A DNA stretch of 64,000 nucleotides from Kofleriaceae bacterium (GCA_018057825.1 JAGPCY010000012.1:1-64000), one strand, 5' to 3'; shown: positions 12,959 to 23,967, numbered from the stretch's first letter. Numbers and translations are program-made. Notes: a model not told the origin generated them from the sequence alone.

Positions 12959-12972
12959 GAAGCGCAGCGTCG

Positions 12973-15171
12973 ATGAAGCCACCAGAGACCTTGCGCTACG
13001 ACGACGCCATCGTCCGCAAGTTCGTGGTCGCAGCGGTTGTGTGGGGCCTCGTGGGCATGATCGTCGGTCTGCTCCTGGCCCTCCAACTTGCGATCCCGGA
13101 CTTGAACTTCGCGCCCTACCTGACCTTCGGTCGACTGCGACCGCTGCACACGAACGCGGTGATCTTCGCGTTCGCGGGCAACGGCCTGTTCGCCGCGGTC
13201 TACTACTCGACGCAGCGCCTGGTCAAAGCCCGACCGCTGTCCGACGGGCTGTCGGCGTTCCACTTCTGGGGCTGGCAGGCCATCATCCTGTCGGCCGCCA
13301 TCACCCTGCCGCTCGGCTTCACGCAGGGCAAGGAGTACGCCGAGCTCGAGTGGCCGATCGACCTGGCGATCGCGGTCGTGTGGGTCGGCTTCGCGGTGAA
13401 CTTCTTCGGCATGCTGCGCAACCGCCGCGAGAAACACCTCTACGTCGCGGTGTGGTTCTACATCGCGACCATCGTCACCGTCGCCATCCTGCACATCTTC
13501 AACTCGATGGCGGTGCCGTGGAGCCCGCTCAAGAGCTACTCGATGTACGCCGGCGTCGAGGACGCCTTCATGCAGTGGTGGTACGGCCACAACGCGGTGG
13601 CGTTCTTCCTGACCACGCCGTTCCTCGGCCTCATGTACTACTTCCTGCCCAAGGCGGCCGAGCGCCCGGTCTTCAGCTACCGGCTGTCGATCCTGCACTT
13701 CTGGTCGCTGGTCTTCCTCTACATCTGGGCCGGCCCGCACCACCTGCACTACACCGCGCTGCCGGCCTGGGCGTCGACGCTCGGCATGGTGTTCTCGGTG
13801 ATGCTGTGGATGCCGTCGTGGGGCGGCATGATCAACGGCCTCCTGACCCTGCGCGGCGCGTGGAACAAGGTCGCCGCCGAGCCGGTGCTCAAGTTCTTCG
13901 TCGTCGGCGTGACCTTCTACGGCATGTCGACCTTCGAGGGGCCGATGCTGTCGGTGAAGAGCGTCAACGCGCTGTCGCACTACACCGACTGGAACATCGC
14001 CCACGTCCACGGCGGCGCCCTGGGCTGGGTCGGCTTCATGGTCTTCGGCATGGTGTACTGGCTGATGCCGCGGCTCTACCAGGCGCCGCTCTACTCGAAG
14101 GCCCTGGCCACCGTGCACTTCTGGGTCGCGACCGTCGGCATGGCGATGTACGTCGTGGCGATGTGGGCCGCGGGCATCACCCAGGGCCTCATGTGGCGCG
14201 CCTTCGACGACACCGGCCGCCTGCAGTACGGCGACTTCCTCGAGACCGTCACCCGGCTCATGCCGATGTACTACGTGCGCGCGGTCGGCGGCACCCTGTA
14301 CATCGTCGGCGTCCTCATCTTCCTCTACAACATGTACAAGACCTGGCAGGCCCGCCCGGCGACCTACGCCGAGGTCGAGGTCGAGGTGCCGCCGCGCATC
14401 CGCGACGCCGCCGAGGCCACCGCCACCGGGGGCGCCAAGGCCCACGGCCACTGGCACCGCCGCTGGGAGGGCCTGCCGACCACCTTCACCGTGCTGGTCG
14501 CGGTGGCGGTGATCGTGGCCTCGCTGTTCGAGATCATCCCGACCTTCCTCATCAAGTCCAACGTGCCCAAGATCGCGACGGTCAAGCCGTACACCCCGCT
14601 CGAGCTGTACGGCCGCGACATCTACATCCGCGAGGGTTGCTACAACTGCCACTCGCAGATGGTGCGGCCGTTCGTCGACGAGACCGTGCGCTACGGCCTG
14701 GGCGGCGTGCCGACCGAGTACTCCAAGCCCGGCGAGTTCATCTACGACCACCCGTTCCAGTGGGGCAGCCGTCGCATCGGCCCCGACCTGGCGCGCGAAG
14801 GCGGTCGCCGCGACGAGTACTGGCACCTGCGCCACTTCGAGAACCCGCGCTCGACCTCGCCCGGCAGCGTCATGCCGAAGTACCCCCACCTGCTGAAGGA
14901 CAAGCTCGACTTCGGCAGCATCCAGTCGCGGGTCAACGCCATGGTCACCCTCGGCGTGCCCTACGGCGACGACGTCAAGCGCGACGCCGGCGGCGTGGCC
15001 CGGGCCCAGGCCCAGGCGCTGTCGGCCAAGCTGGTGTCGCTGGGTGGCCCGAGCACGATGGGTGACCGCGACGTGATCGCGCTCATCGCCTACATGCAAC
15101 GCCTCGGCGTCGACATCCGCGCCGGCCGCAACGACCTGCCGGCCGAGACCGCGCCGGCGGCGCCCAAGTGA
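12973..15171 (+). CDS. ccoNO: cbb3-type cytochrome c oxidase, fused subunits I and II
   Basis: 732 residues joining CcoN and CcoO in one chain. The CcoN part (about 1-475) carries the haem-copper core: RPLHTNA for the low-spin haem, WWYGHNAV and PHHLHYTALP for CuB, and HVHGGALGW for haem ligation, within about twelve membrane spans. A short hydrophilic linker leads to CcoO (about 495-732), anchored by one span, with the haem c motif CYNCH at residues 556-560 and the downstream Met region (GSVMPKYPHL). It is the catalytic core of the high-affinity O2-reducing oxidase. Fused ccoNO genes are known in other phyla. First gene of the operon; preceded by a sigma-54 promoter and essentially no leader. 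Confidence 0.97.
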   Translation: MKPPETLRYDDAIVRKFVVAAVVWGLVGMIVGLLLALQLAIPDLNFAPYLTFGRLRPLHTNAVIFAFAGNGLFAAVYYSTQRLVKARPLSDGLSAFHFWGWQAIILSAAITLPLGFTQGKEYAELEWPIDLAIAVVWVGFAVNFFGMLRNRREKHLYVAVWFYIATIVTVAILHIFNSMAVPWSPLKSYSMYAGVEDAFMQWWYGHNAVAFFLTTPFLGLMYYFLPKAAERPVFSYRLSILHFWSLVFLYIWAGPHHLHYTALPAWASTLGMVFSVMLWMPSWGGMINGLLTLRGAWNKVAAEPVLKFFVVGVTFYGMSTFEGPMLSVKSVNALSHYTDWNIAHVHGGALGWVGFMVFGMVYWLMPRLYQAPLYSKALATVHFWVATVGMAMYVVAMWAAGITQGLMWRAFDDTGRLQYGDFLETVTRLMPMYYVRAVGGTLYIVGVLIFLYNMYKTWQARPATYAEVEVEVPPRIRDAAEATATGGAKAHGHWHRRWEGLPTTFTVLVAVAVIVASLFEIIPTFLIKSNVPKIATVKPYTPLELYGRDIYIREGCYNCHSQMVRPFVDETVRYGLGGVPTEYSKPGEFIYDHPFQWGSRRIGPDLAREGGRRDEYWHLRHFENPRSTSPGSVMPKYPHLLKDKLDFGSIQSRVNAMVTLGVPYGDDVKRDAGGVARAQAQALSAKLVSLGGPSTMGDRDVIALIAYMQRLGVDIRAGRNDLPAETAPAAPK

Positions 15172-15180
15172 GGTCCCACC

Positions 15181-15375
15181 ATGAGCCTCTCTGAACTCGT
15201 CTCCAACCTCACCCCCGCGACCTACTCGCAGCTCGCGCTGCTCCTGTTCGTCGGGGTCTTCCTCGCCATCGCCTGGCGCTTTCGCCGGGCCAACACCGAG
15301 CTGGCCGACACCGCCGGCCTGCCCCTGGCCGACGACGACGCCCCACACGCCCCCCGGGAGGCGACCCATGAGTGA
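15181..15375 (+). CDS. ccoQ: cbb3 oxidase small subunit CcoQ
   Basis: 64 residues: short N-terminus, a single hydrophobic span (about 17-33) and an acidic tail. CcoQ stabilises the interaction between the core and CcoP. Identification rests on size, topology and position between ccoNO and ccoP, with which its 3' end overlaps by eight bases. Confidence 0.85.
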   Translation: MSLSELVSNLTPATYSQLALLLFVGVFLAIAWRFRRANTELADTAGLPLADDDAPHAPREATHE

Positions 15376-15961
15376 CGCATCCGCGCCCCGCCCTGACGGC
15401 CAGCTCCTGGACCACGTCTACGACGGCATCCGCGAGTACGACAACCCGCTGCCCGGCTGGTGGAGCTGGTTCTTCATCGCCACCATCGTGTTCTCGGCCG
15501 GCTACGGCTTCTGGTACCACCTCGGCGGCCCGGGCAAGTCCGAGCACGAGGTCTACGCCGCCGAGGTCGCCGCCTACGAGAAGAAACGCGTCGAGCGCGA
15601 GGCCTCCGACATGGCCTCGGTCAGCGAGGGCTCGCTGGCCAGCGCCGCCGGCAACGCCGACATGCTCAAGCGCGGCCGCGAGCTGTTCGTGACCACCTGC
15701 GCGAGCTGCCACAAGGAAGACGGCAGCGGCCTCATCGGGCCCAACCTGACCGACGGCTTCCAGAAGCACGGCGCGACCCGCCTCGACATCTACAAGACGA
15801 TCTCCAACGGCGTGGCCGGCACGGCCATGGTGCCGTGGTCGGCCCAGCTCAAGCCCGCCGATCTGGTCGCGGCCACCGCCTTCGTGGTGACCTTGCGCGA
15901 CCGCCCGGTCGCGGGCAAGGAGCCCGAGGGACCTGCGGTGCCGCCGTTCCCGGCGCCATGA
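15368..15961 (+). CDS. ccoP: Short, mono-haem cbb3 oxidase subunit CcoP
   Basis: 197 residues rather than the usual roughly 300. The N-terminus has the typical DGIREYDNPLPGWW start and one membrane span, followed by a coiled linker and a single class I cytochrome c domain with CASCH (near residue 114) and a distal Met segment (TAMVPW). Standard CcoP has two CxxCH haem domains; here only one is present and no second CxxCH occurs. It passes electrons to CcoO. Sequence is continuous, so this looks like a native short form rather than a frameshift. Confidence 0.93.
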   Translation: MSDASAPRPDGQLLDHVYDGIREYDNPLPGWWSWFFIATIVFSAGYGFWYHLGGPGKSEHEVYAAEVAAYEKKRVEREASDMASVSEGSLASAAGNADMLKRGRELFVTTCASCHKEDGSGLIGPNLTDGFQKHGATRLDIYKTISNGVAGTAMVPWSAQLKPADLVAATAFVVTLRDRPVAGKEPEGPAVPPFPAP

Positions 15962-15982
15962 CCTCCTGACCCGAGCCGTACC

Positions 15983-17401
15983 ATGAGCCTGCCCGCCCCC
16001 TCCGAACGTGTCCTCTCGACCCTCAACACCGACGGGTCGCGCTTCTGGATCCGACCGAAGCTCTCGCCCGGTCGGTTCCTGACCGGGCGGCGGGTGGTGG
16101 GCTACGCGCTCATCTTGCTGTTCATCTTCTTGCCGCGCATCCGCATCGGCGGGCGCCCGGCCTTCCTGATCGATCTGGTGTCGCGCGAGATCTCGATCGC
16201 CGGCGCAGTGTTCCGGCCGTCCGATGGCTTCCTCTTGATGCTGCTCGGCCTGACCGTGGTGATCACGGTCTTCTTCGTGACGGCGCTGTGGGGCCGGGTG
16301 TGGTGCGGCTGGGGCTGCCCGCAGACGGTCTACCTCGAGCACGTCTTCCGGCCGATCGAGCGGCTATGGGAGGGCAGCCCGTCGGAGCAGCGCAAGCTCG
16401 ACGCCGCCAAGGGTTTGCCGTCGTGGCGGCGGATCGGCAAGTGGGTGACCTACGTCGCGCTGTCGTTCGCGCTGGCCAACGTGTTTCTCGCTTACTTCGT
16501 CGGCACCGACCGCCTCGAGCGCTGGGTGTTCCAGGCGCCGACCGAGCACCTGTTCGGCTTCGGCGTGGTGATGTTCGTGACCGCGCTCATGGTCTTCAAC
16601 TTCACCTACTTCCGCGAGCAGACCTGCATCGTCGCCTGCCCCTACGGCCGCCTGCAGTCGGTCATGCTCGACAAGCAGTCGCTCATCATCGGCTACGACG
16701 GCACCCGCGGCGAGCCGCGCGGCAAGTCGGCCAAGAAGAAGCTGCCGGTGGTCGGCGACGAGCCGGCCGCCGCCGCCGAGCGCCGCGGCGACTGCATCGA
16801 CTGCGGGGCGTGCGTGACCACGTGCCCGACCGGCATCGACATCCGCAACGGCCTGCAGATGGAGTGCATCGGCTGCGCGCAGTGCATCGACGCCTGCGAC
16901 CACGTGATGGACAAGATCGAGAAGCCGCGCGGCCTCATCCGCTACACCTCGGAGGACGAGCTGGCCGGCAAGCCGCGCAAGGTCTGGCGGGTCCGCACGT
17001 TCATCTATCCGGCGCTCCTGGCCCTGGTCGGCACGCTGTTCGTGTGGAACCTCGGCCACCGCGCCGCCACCGAGGTCTGGGTCCAGCGCCCGGCCGGCCC
17101 GGCGTTCTTCGATCTGGGCGACGGCAAGGTCGCGGCCCAGGTCCGCATCAAGCTCGAGAACAAGACCGACGTCACCCGGACCTATCGCTTCACCTTGGTC
17201 GAGGCCGAGGTCGGCACCTTGCGGGTGTCGATGCCGACCTGGACCCTCGGGCCGAGCAAGCGCGTCGAGATCCCGCTGTTCGTCGACACCCCACGCACCA
17301 GCTTCACCCACGGTCAGCGCAAGGTCCACCTGCGCATCGACGACGACCACGGCTGGAGCAAGACCCTGCCGATCAACCTGATCGGCCCGGAGACCCCATG
17401 A
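15983..17401 (+). CDS. ccoG: cbb3 oxidase accessory ferredoxin-like protein CcoG
   Basis: 472 residues with five or six membrane spans. CxxxCP-type cysteines occur at WCGWGCPQT, followed by two 4Fe-4S motifs around residues 270-305 (CIDCGACVTTCP and CIGCAQCIDACD). The C-terminal IgG-like FixG domain follows. CcoG reduces Cu(II) to Cu(I) for delivery to the oxidase CuB site. Its last four bases overlap the ccoH start (ATGA). Confidence 0.96.
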   Translation: MSLPAPSERVLSTLNTDGSRFWIRPKLSPGRFLTGRRVVGYALILLFIFLPRIRIGGRPAFLIDLVSREISIAGAVFRPSDGFLLMLLGLTVVITVFFVTALWGRVWCGWGCPQTVYLEHVFRPIERLWEGSPSEQRKLDAAKGLPSWRRIGKWVTYVALSFALANVFLAYFVGTDRLERWVFQAPTEHLFGFGVVMFVTALMVFNFTYFREQTCIVACPYGRLQSVMLDKQSLIIGYDGTRGEPRGKSAKKKLPVVGDEPAAAAERRGDCIDCGACVTTCPTGIDIRNGLQMECIGCAQCIDACDHVMDKIEKPRGLIRYTSEDELAGKPRKVWRVRTFIYPALLALVGTLFVWNLGHRAATEVWVQRPAGPAFFDLGDGKVAAQVRIKLENKTDVTRTYRFTLVEAEVGTLRVSMPTWTLGPSKRVEIPLFVDTPRTSFTHGQRKVHLRIDDDHGWSKTLPINLIGPETP

Positions 17402-17847
17402 GCCCAGGAGCCCGCTGGATCGCCGGCGTCATCGCCACCTTGGTCGGCGGCGTGATCGCGATGGTCGCGCTGATCATCCAGGCCGAAGGTGCCAACGCCG
17501 GCCGCATCGTGCCCAACTACTACCAGCGCGCCGCGCACTTCGACGACGACATCGCCGCCGCCGACGCCAGCCGCGCCCTGGGTTGGACCGCGACCGCGAC
17601 CCTCACCGCCGACACGGTGCGGGTGTGTCTGGTCGATCGCGCCGGCGCGCCGGTCGCCGCCACCACCACCGCGGTCGTGACCCACCGGGCCTTCCCCGGC
17701 GCCGGCCAGACCGCGACCTTGACCGCCGGCGCCGACGGCTGCGCCGCCGCGCCCCTGGCCCTGCGCCGCGGCGTCCACGACGTCACGCTGTCGGCGGTGG
17801 CGGGCGCCGATCGCTTCGTCGCCTCCGCGGTGCGCGAGGTCGAGTGA
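17398..17847 (+). CDS. ccoH: FixH/CcoH family protein
   Basis: 149 residues: one N-terminal membrane span (about 7-29), the conserved NYYQRA-type motif just outside, and a beta-rich periplasmic domain. CcoH is needed for assembly or stability of cbb3 oxidase. Start ATG overlaps the ccoG stop. Confidence 0.9.
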   Translation: MSPGARWIAGVIATLVGGVIAMVALIIQAEGANAGRIVPNYYQRAAHFDDDIAAADASRALGWTATATLTADTVRVCLVDRAGAPVAATTTAVVTHRAFPGAGQTATLTAGADGCAAAPLALRRGVHDVTLSAVAGADRFVASAVREVE

Positions 17848-17848
17848 G

Positions 17849-18553
17849 ATGAGCGCGATCGTGGCCGCGGCCTTGACCGCTGGCCTGACCGGCAGCCTGC
17901 ACTGCGTGGCGATGTGCGGCCCGCTGGTCGGGTTGGCCTCGGGGCCGACGCTGGGACCGTCGATGCGCCTGGCCGCGATCCACAACCTCGGCCGCTTGAT
18001 CACCTACGCCGCCCTGGGGGCGCTGGCCGGCGCGGTCGGCAGCGGCCTCGACCTGGCGGGCCGCCTGGCCTCGGTCCAGCGCGGCGCCGCCCTGGTCGCC
18101 GGGCTGGCGATCGTGGTGTGGGGCGTGCTCTTGATGCGCGGGCCGCGGGCCGCGGCGCCGACCAGCGCGACCTGGTTCGATCGTGGCCTGGTGGCGATCC
18201 GCCGGCGGCCGCCGCGCCGGCGGGCGCTCCTCCTCGGCAGCCTGACCGGCCTGGTGCCGTGCGGCTGGCTGTGGGCGATGGTCGTGGTCGCGGCCGGCAC
18301 CGGCTCGATCGGCGCCGGCGCGGCGACCATGGCGGCGTTCTGGCTCGGCACCGTGCCGGCCATGCTCGGCGCGATCACCTTCATCGGGCCGCTGGTGGCG
18401 CGCCTGCGTCAGCGCCTGCCGCTGGTCACCGGCCTGACCGTCATGGCGCTCGGCCTGGTGACGCTCTACGGCCGCTGGCACGACGCCGGCGACCGCGGCG
18501 TGACCCAACCGACCTGTCACAGCGGAGGCAGCCATGACCACGGCGCTCGCTAG
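17849..18553 (+). CDS. TauE/SafE (DsbD-like) membrane protein of the cbb3 cluster
   Basis: 234 residues, about six membrane spans. Paired motifs SLHCVAMCGP and LVPCGWLW mark the 'sulfite exporter TauE/SafE' proteins repeatedly found in cco clusters, which probably transport copper or reductant across the membrane. A His-rich tail (CHSGGSHDHG) could bind metal. Starts one base after the ccoH stop and overlaps ccoI by 20 bases. Confidence 0.88.
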   Translation: MSAIVAAALTAGLTGSLHCVAMCGPLVGLASGPTLGPSMRLAAIHNLGRLITYAALGALAGAVGSGLDLAGRLASVQRGAALVAGLAIVVWGVLLMRGPRAAAPTSATWFDRGLVAIRRRPPRRRALLLGSLTGLVPCGWLWAMVVVAAGTGSIGAGAATMAAFWLGTVPAMLGAITFIGPLVARLRQRLPLVTGLTVMALGLVTLYGRWHDAGDRGVTQPTCHSGGSHDHGAR

Positions 18554-20966
18554 CGCCGGCGCGGTGCCGGCGGCGCGCGACGGCGCGCTGGCCGCGACGG
18601 CGACCGCCTGCGCCCACTGCGGCCTGCCCGCGGCCGCCGCCACCGACGACGGCCCGGCCTTCTGCTGCACCGGCTGCGCGGTGGTGTACCGCGCCATCCG
18701 CGGCGCCGGCCTCGACGACTACTACGCGGTGCGCGAGCGGGCCGAGCCGGCCCGCACCACCGAGCGCGGCTACGCCGAGCTCGACGACGACGCCTTCGCC
18801 CGGGTCCACACCAAGGATCGGCCCGACGGCACTCGCACGGTGTCGCTCTACCTCGAGGAGCTGCGCTGCGCCGGCTGCGTGTGGCTCATCGAGGCCACGC
18901 CGCGGTGTCTCGACGGCGTCCTCGACGCCCGGGTCGACATCGGCCGCGGGCGGTGCGACGTGGTCTACGACGCGACCCGCACGCCGCTTTCGACGATCGC
19001 CCAGCACCTCGATCGCCTGGGCCATCCGGTCCACCCGTACCGCGGCGCCGAGCGCGACGTCGCCCGCCGCAAGGACGATCGGATCGCGCTGTTTCGCCTG
19101 GGCGTGGCCGGCGCGGCCTTCATGAACCTCATGCTCATGGCGGTGGCGCTCTACGCCGGGCTGTTCGCGTCCATGTCGAGCGCCGACCGCCAGCTCTTCC
19201 GCTGGGCCTCGATGCTGGTCGCGATCCCGGCGATCGGCTACGCCGCGATGCCGATCTTCCGCACCGCGATCGGCGCGCTGCGCAGCAAGGCCGCCCACGT
19301 CGATCTGCCGCTGGCGATCGGGATCGTCGTCGGTCTGGTGTGGGGCGCGGCCAACGTCGTGCGCGATCGCGGCGAGATCTACTTCGACAGCCTGGCGATG
19401 CTCACGTTCTTGCTGCTGGTGTCGCGCTACATCGTCAGCCGGTCGCACCGGCGGGCCGCGGCCGCGGCCGAGCTCCTGTGGTCGCTGACGCCGTCGCGGG
19501 CCACCCGCATCGCCGCCGACGGCACGTGGACCGAGGTGCCGATGGAGGCCATCCGCCTGGGCGATCGCCTGGCGGTCCGCGCGGGCGAGGCGTTTCCGGT
19601 CGACGGCGTGATCGTCGCCGGCAGCTCGGCGATCGACGCCGCGCTCCTGACCGGCGAGGCCCGTCCGGTCGCGATCGGGGTCGACGCCGCGGTGCACGCC
19701 GGGACGACCAACCTGACCGCGCCGGTCGAGCTGGTGGCGACCGCGATCGGCGAGTCGACCCGGGTCGGCGCGCTGGTCCGCCGCGTCGAGGAGCTGTCCC
19801 TGCGCAAGGCGCCGATCGAGCGCCTGGTCGACCGCGTCGCCGGCAAGTTCGTCCTGGTGGTCTTGACCGCCGCGATCGTGACGGTGCTGGCCTGGGGCGG
19901 CGCCACCGGCGTCGAGCACGCGATGTCGCTCCTGATCGTGACCTGCCCGTGCGCCCTGGCCCTGGCCACGCCGCTGGCGGTCACGGTCGCGCTAGGCCGC
20001 GCCGGCAAGGCCGGCGTCCTCATCAAGGGCGCCGACGCCCTCGAGCGCCTGGCCCACCCCGGGCGCATGGTCCTCGACAAGACCGGGACCTTGACCGTCG
20101 GCAAGCCGGCGGTCGTGACCTGGGTCGGGCCGACCGAGGTCCGGGCCTGGGTCGCCGCGATCGAGCGCGGCAGCGCCCACCCGGTGGCCCGCGCCCTGAC
20201 CGAGCTGGGCGAGCCCGGCCCGATCGCCACCGAGGTGGTCGAGGTCCGCGGCCGCGGCGTCCGCGGTCGAGTCGACGGTCACGCCCTGACCATCGGCGCG
20301 CCGAGCTGGCTGGCGGAGGAGCTCGACCTGACGCCGCTCGCCGACGAGCTGGCCGCGATCACCGGCCGCGGCGAGACCCCGATCGCGATCGCCGTCGACG
20401 GGGTCGCCACCGCCGCGGTCGGCATCGCCGATCCGTTGCGCCCGGGCGCGACCGAGGCCCTGGCCCGCCTGCGCGCCCTGGGCTGGCGCCCCGAGATCCT
20501 GTCGGGCGACCACCCGGCGGCGGTGGACGCGATCGCCGCGCAGTGCGGCGGCCTGCCGGCCCGCGGCGGCCAGAGCCCCGAGGACAAGCTGGCCTACGTC
20601 ACCGCCGCCCGCGCCGCCGGACCGGTGGCGATGGTGGGCGACGGGGTCAACGACGCCGCCGCGCTGGCCGCGTCGACCTGCGGGATCGCGGTGGCCGGCG
20701 CCGCCGAGGTCGCGATCGAGGCCGCCGACGTCTTCGTCCGCACGCCGTCGATCGGCGCGATCGCCGACACCGCGGCCGGCGCCCAGGCCACGATGGCCAC
20801 GATCCGCCGCAACCTCAAGGTGTCCTTGGCCTACAACCTGATCGGCGGCACCCTGACGGTCGCCGGCCTGATCCATCCGCTGATCGGCGCGGTCATGATG
20901 CCGCTGTCGTCCTTGTCGGTGCTCACCAGCTCGCTGCGCTCGCGCGCCTTCCGGGAGAACCCATGA
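18534..20966 (+). CDS. ccoI: Copper-translocating P1B-type ATPase CcoI
   Basis: 810 residues. The N-terminus has Cys clusters (CAHCG, FCCTGC) typical of FixI/CcoI, then a heavy-metal domain with RCAGCV. Eight membrane spans include the metal-binding CPC (Cys471, TCPCALALATP). The catalytic Asp is Asp515 in DKTGT; SAHP and MVGDGVNDAAAL complete the ATPase signature. It exports Cu(I) for cbb3 maturation. It overlaps the upstream gene by 20 bases and ccoS by four. Confidence 0.96.
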   Translation: MTTALASAGAVPAARDGALAATATACAHCGLPAAAATDDGPAFCCTGCAVVYRAIRGAGLDDYYAVRERAEPARTTERGYAELDDDAFARVHTKDRPDGTRTVSLYLEELRCAGCVWLIEATPRCLDGVLDARVDIGRGRCDVVYDATRTPLSTIAQHLDRLGHPVHPYRGAERDVARRKDDRIALFRLGVAGAAFMNLMLMAVALYAGLFASMSSADRQLFRWASMLVAIPAIGYAAMPIFRTAIGALRSKAAHVDLPLAIGIVVGLVWGAANVVRDRGEIYFDSLAMLTFLLLVSRYIVSRSHRRAAAAAELLWSLTPSRATRIAADGTWTEVPMEAIRLGDRLAVRAGEAFPVDGVIVAGSSAIDAALLTGEARPVAIGVDAAVHAGTTNLTAPVELVATAIGESTRVGALVRRVEELSLRKAPIERLVDRVAGKFVLVVLTAAIVTVLAWGGATGVEHAMSLLIVTCPCALALATPLAVTVALGRAGKAGVLIKGADALERLAHPGRMVLDKTGTLTVGKPAVVTWVGPTEVRAWVAAIERGSAHPVARALTELGEPGPIATEVVEVRGRGVRGRVDGHALTIGAPSWLAEELDLTPLADELAAITGRGETPIAIAVDGVATAAVGIADPLRPGATEALARLRALGWRPEILSGDHPAAVDAIAAQCGGLPARGGQSPEDKLAYVTAARAAGPVAMVGDGVNDAAALAASTCGIAVAGAAEVAIEAADVFVRTPSIGAIADTAAGAQATMATIRRNLKVSLAYNLIGGTLTVAGLIHPLIGAVMMPLSSLSVLTSSLRSRAFRENP

Positions 20967-21127
20967 CCACCATGTACGTCATCATGATCCTCGCCCTGGT
21001 CGGCGCCGCCGGCATGGTCGCCGCCTTCTTCTGGGTCGTCCGCTCCGGCCAGCTCGACGATCTCGACACGCCGCCGCGGCGCATGCTCCTCGACGAGGCG
21101 CGCCCCCGCCGCGAGCCGCGCGCCTAG
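20963..21127 (+). CDS. ccoS: cbb3 assembly protein CcoS
   Basis: 54 residues: one membrane span followed by the family's cytoplasmic SGQLDDLDTPPRRML motif. CcoS is required for cofactor insertion into cbb3 oxidases. Its ATG overlaps the ccoI stop (ATGA); it closes the operon. Confidence 0.93.
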   Translation: MTTMYVIMILALVGAAGMVAAFFWVVRSGQLDDLDTPPRRMLLDEARPRREPRA

Positions 21128-21198
21128 CGCCTCGGTCTCGGTCTCGGCCTCGGTCTCGGTCTCGGCCTCGGTCCCGGTCTCGGTCTCGGTCTCGGCCT
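21128..21198. repeat. Hexamer array 3 (GGNYTC)
   Basis: About 70 bases of CTCGGT/CTCGGC units exactly filling the gap between the convergent ends of ccoS and the globin kinase gene. Confidence 0.9.
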
Positions 21199-22372
21199 CA
21201 GTCGTCGCGGCGCTGGTAGCGCGGCAGCGACACCGTGACGACGGTGCCGCTGGACTCGCCGCCCAGATCGATCACGCCGCGGTGCTGGGTCACCAGGCTG
21301 TGGACGATCGCCATGCCCATGCCGGTGCCGCCCTCCTTGGTCGAGAAGAACGGCTCGAAGATCCGCTGCGCGACCTCGGGCGGGATGCCGGGGCCGTCGT
21401 CGCTGACCCGGAGCTGGACCTGATCGCGGCCGGCGGCCAGCGTGACCTCGACCCGGCCGCGCGCCGGGGCGGCCTCGATCGCGTTGCGCACCAGGTTCTG
21501 GACGATCTGGTGGAACTTGCCAGCGTCGACGTCAGCCAGGACCGCGGCGCTCGGGCCGACCAGCTCGAGCTCGATCTCGCGGGTGAACGCCAGCGGCCGC
21601 TCGATCTCGATCACCTGGCGGACGATCGCCACCAGGTCATGCTCGACGGCGTTGAGCGACGACGGCCGGGCAAACGACAACAGCTCGTTCAAGAGCACGG
21701 TCAGGCGCTCGAGTTCGTGCTGGACCAGGCGCCCCGGCTCGATCAGCTTCGGATCGTCGCCGGCCCGCTTGAGCCGCCGGCCGAGCAGCTCGAGCTGGAG
21801 CTTGGCGGCGTTGAGCGGGTTGCGGACCTCGTGGGCCAGGCCGGCGGTCAGGGTCCGCATCGCGCCGAGCTTCTCGTCCTGGATCCGGTGCTCGCGGGCG
21901 AGGATGCGCTCCTCGGAGTCGAGCTGGTAGTGGCGGAGCATGATCGCCAGCTCGAGATCGAGGAGCTTATTGACCGAGACCGAAGCCGCGTGGGCCTCGG
22001 CCGGCGGCAGGTGGGCGGCCAGGCGCTCGAGGTAGGCGGTGCGGACCACGTTCATCGCCGTGAACATGAACTGCTGCGGCAGGGCGATCTCGACGTGGCG
22101 GCGGCCGATCCGCGAGCGCTTCTGGTAGAAGGCCTCGTCGTGGGGGCCGCGCAGGCCGCTGTCCATCCAGTCGATCAGCGTCACCCGTAGCCGCGAGGCC
22201 CGGCCGGGGTCGCCGAGCATGGCCGCGGCGGTGGCGTTCGACGCGACCGCGGCGTAGAACGCGTCGCAGATCGCGCGGTAGTGCGGCGCCATCATCGGCG
22301 CGATCGCCGCGAGCTGGGCCGAGTCTTCGTCGCCGAACCCGACGTAGGCCCGGCACTCGTCGAAAAACGCGG

Positions 22373-22376
<4 letters not shown>
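21198..22376 (-). CDS. Globin-coupled oxygen-sensor histidine kinase
   Basis: 392 residues. Residues 1-155 form a protoglobin-type sensor: proximal haem ligand predicted as His94 in RIGRRHVEIALPQ and distal Tyr41. Spacing and positions closely match Anaeromyxobacter AfGcHK (Tyr45, His99), a characterised O2-responsive kinase. A short linker leads to HisKA with GLAHEVRNPLN (phosphoacceptor His182) and a complete HATPase (NLVRNAIEAA, DDGPGIPPEV, GTGMGMAI). No membrane segment; cytoplasmic. Its GTG start overlaps the stop of the NtrC-type regulator gene by four bases, so the two are a cognate pair. It ends against the cbb3 operon, the likely target. Confidence 0.93.
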
Positions 22377-23830
<1,454 letters not shown>

Positions 23831-23856
23831 GAGCGAGAATCATGCCAGGACCTGGC

Positions 23857-23921
23857 GCGCAGGGGTCCGCAAAGGCTGCGCAAAACGACCAGGCCCTGGA
23901 CCAGCGCCGCAGAACCTGCGC
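23857..23921. promoter_or_regulatory. CTGCGC half-sites between the sigma-54 activator and hemN
   Basis: GCGCAG at 23857-23862, CTGCGC at 23876-23881 and CTGCGC at 23916-23921 share the half-site of the palindrome upstream of ccoNO. Chance would give well under one such hexamer in a 150-base gap of this composition. Possible enhancer sites. Confidence 0.3.
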
Positions 23922-23952
23922 ACCGCCAGGCACCTTGGACGGCCCCCTGGGC

Positions 23953-23967
23953 CGGCACGATTCCTGA
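23953..23967 (+). promoter_or_regulatory. Partial sigma-54-like element before hemN
   Basis: CGGCACGATTCCTGA keeps the -24 half (GGCACGA, identical to ccoNO) but the -12 half reads CTGA instead of TTGC. The position relative to the hemN ATG (14 bases) is almost the same as at ccoNO (16 bases). Confidence 0.3.

Noticed and set aside
12781-12972. FNR/Anr box upstream of ccoNO
   Set aside because: No TTGAT-N4-ATCAA-like sequence is present in the 190 bases upstream.
12802-15369. 855-codon minus-strand frame over the cco genes
   Set aside because: His/Val/Gly-rich antisense of ccoNO, which is unambiguous.
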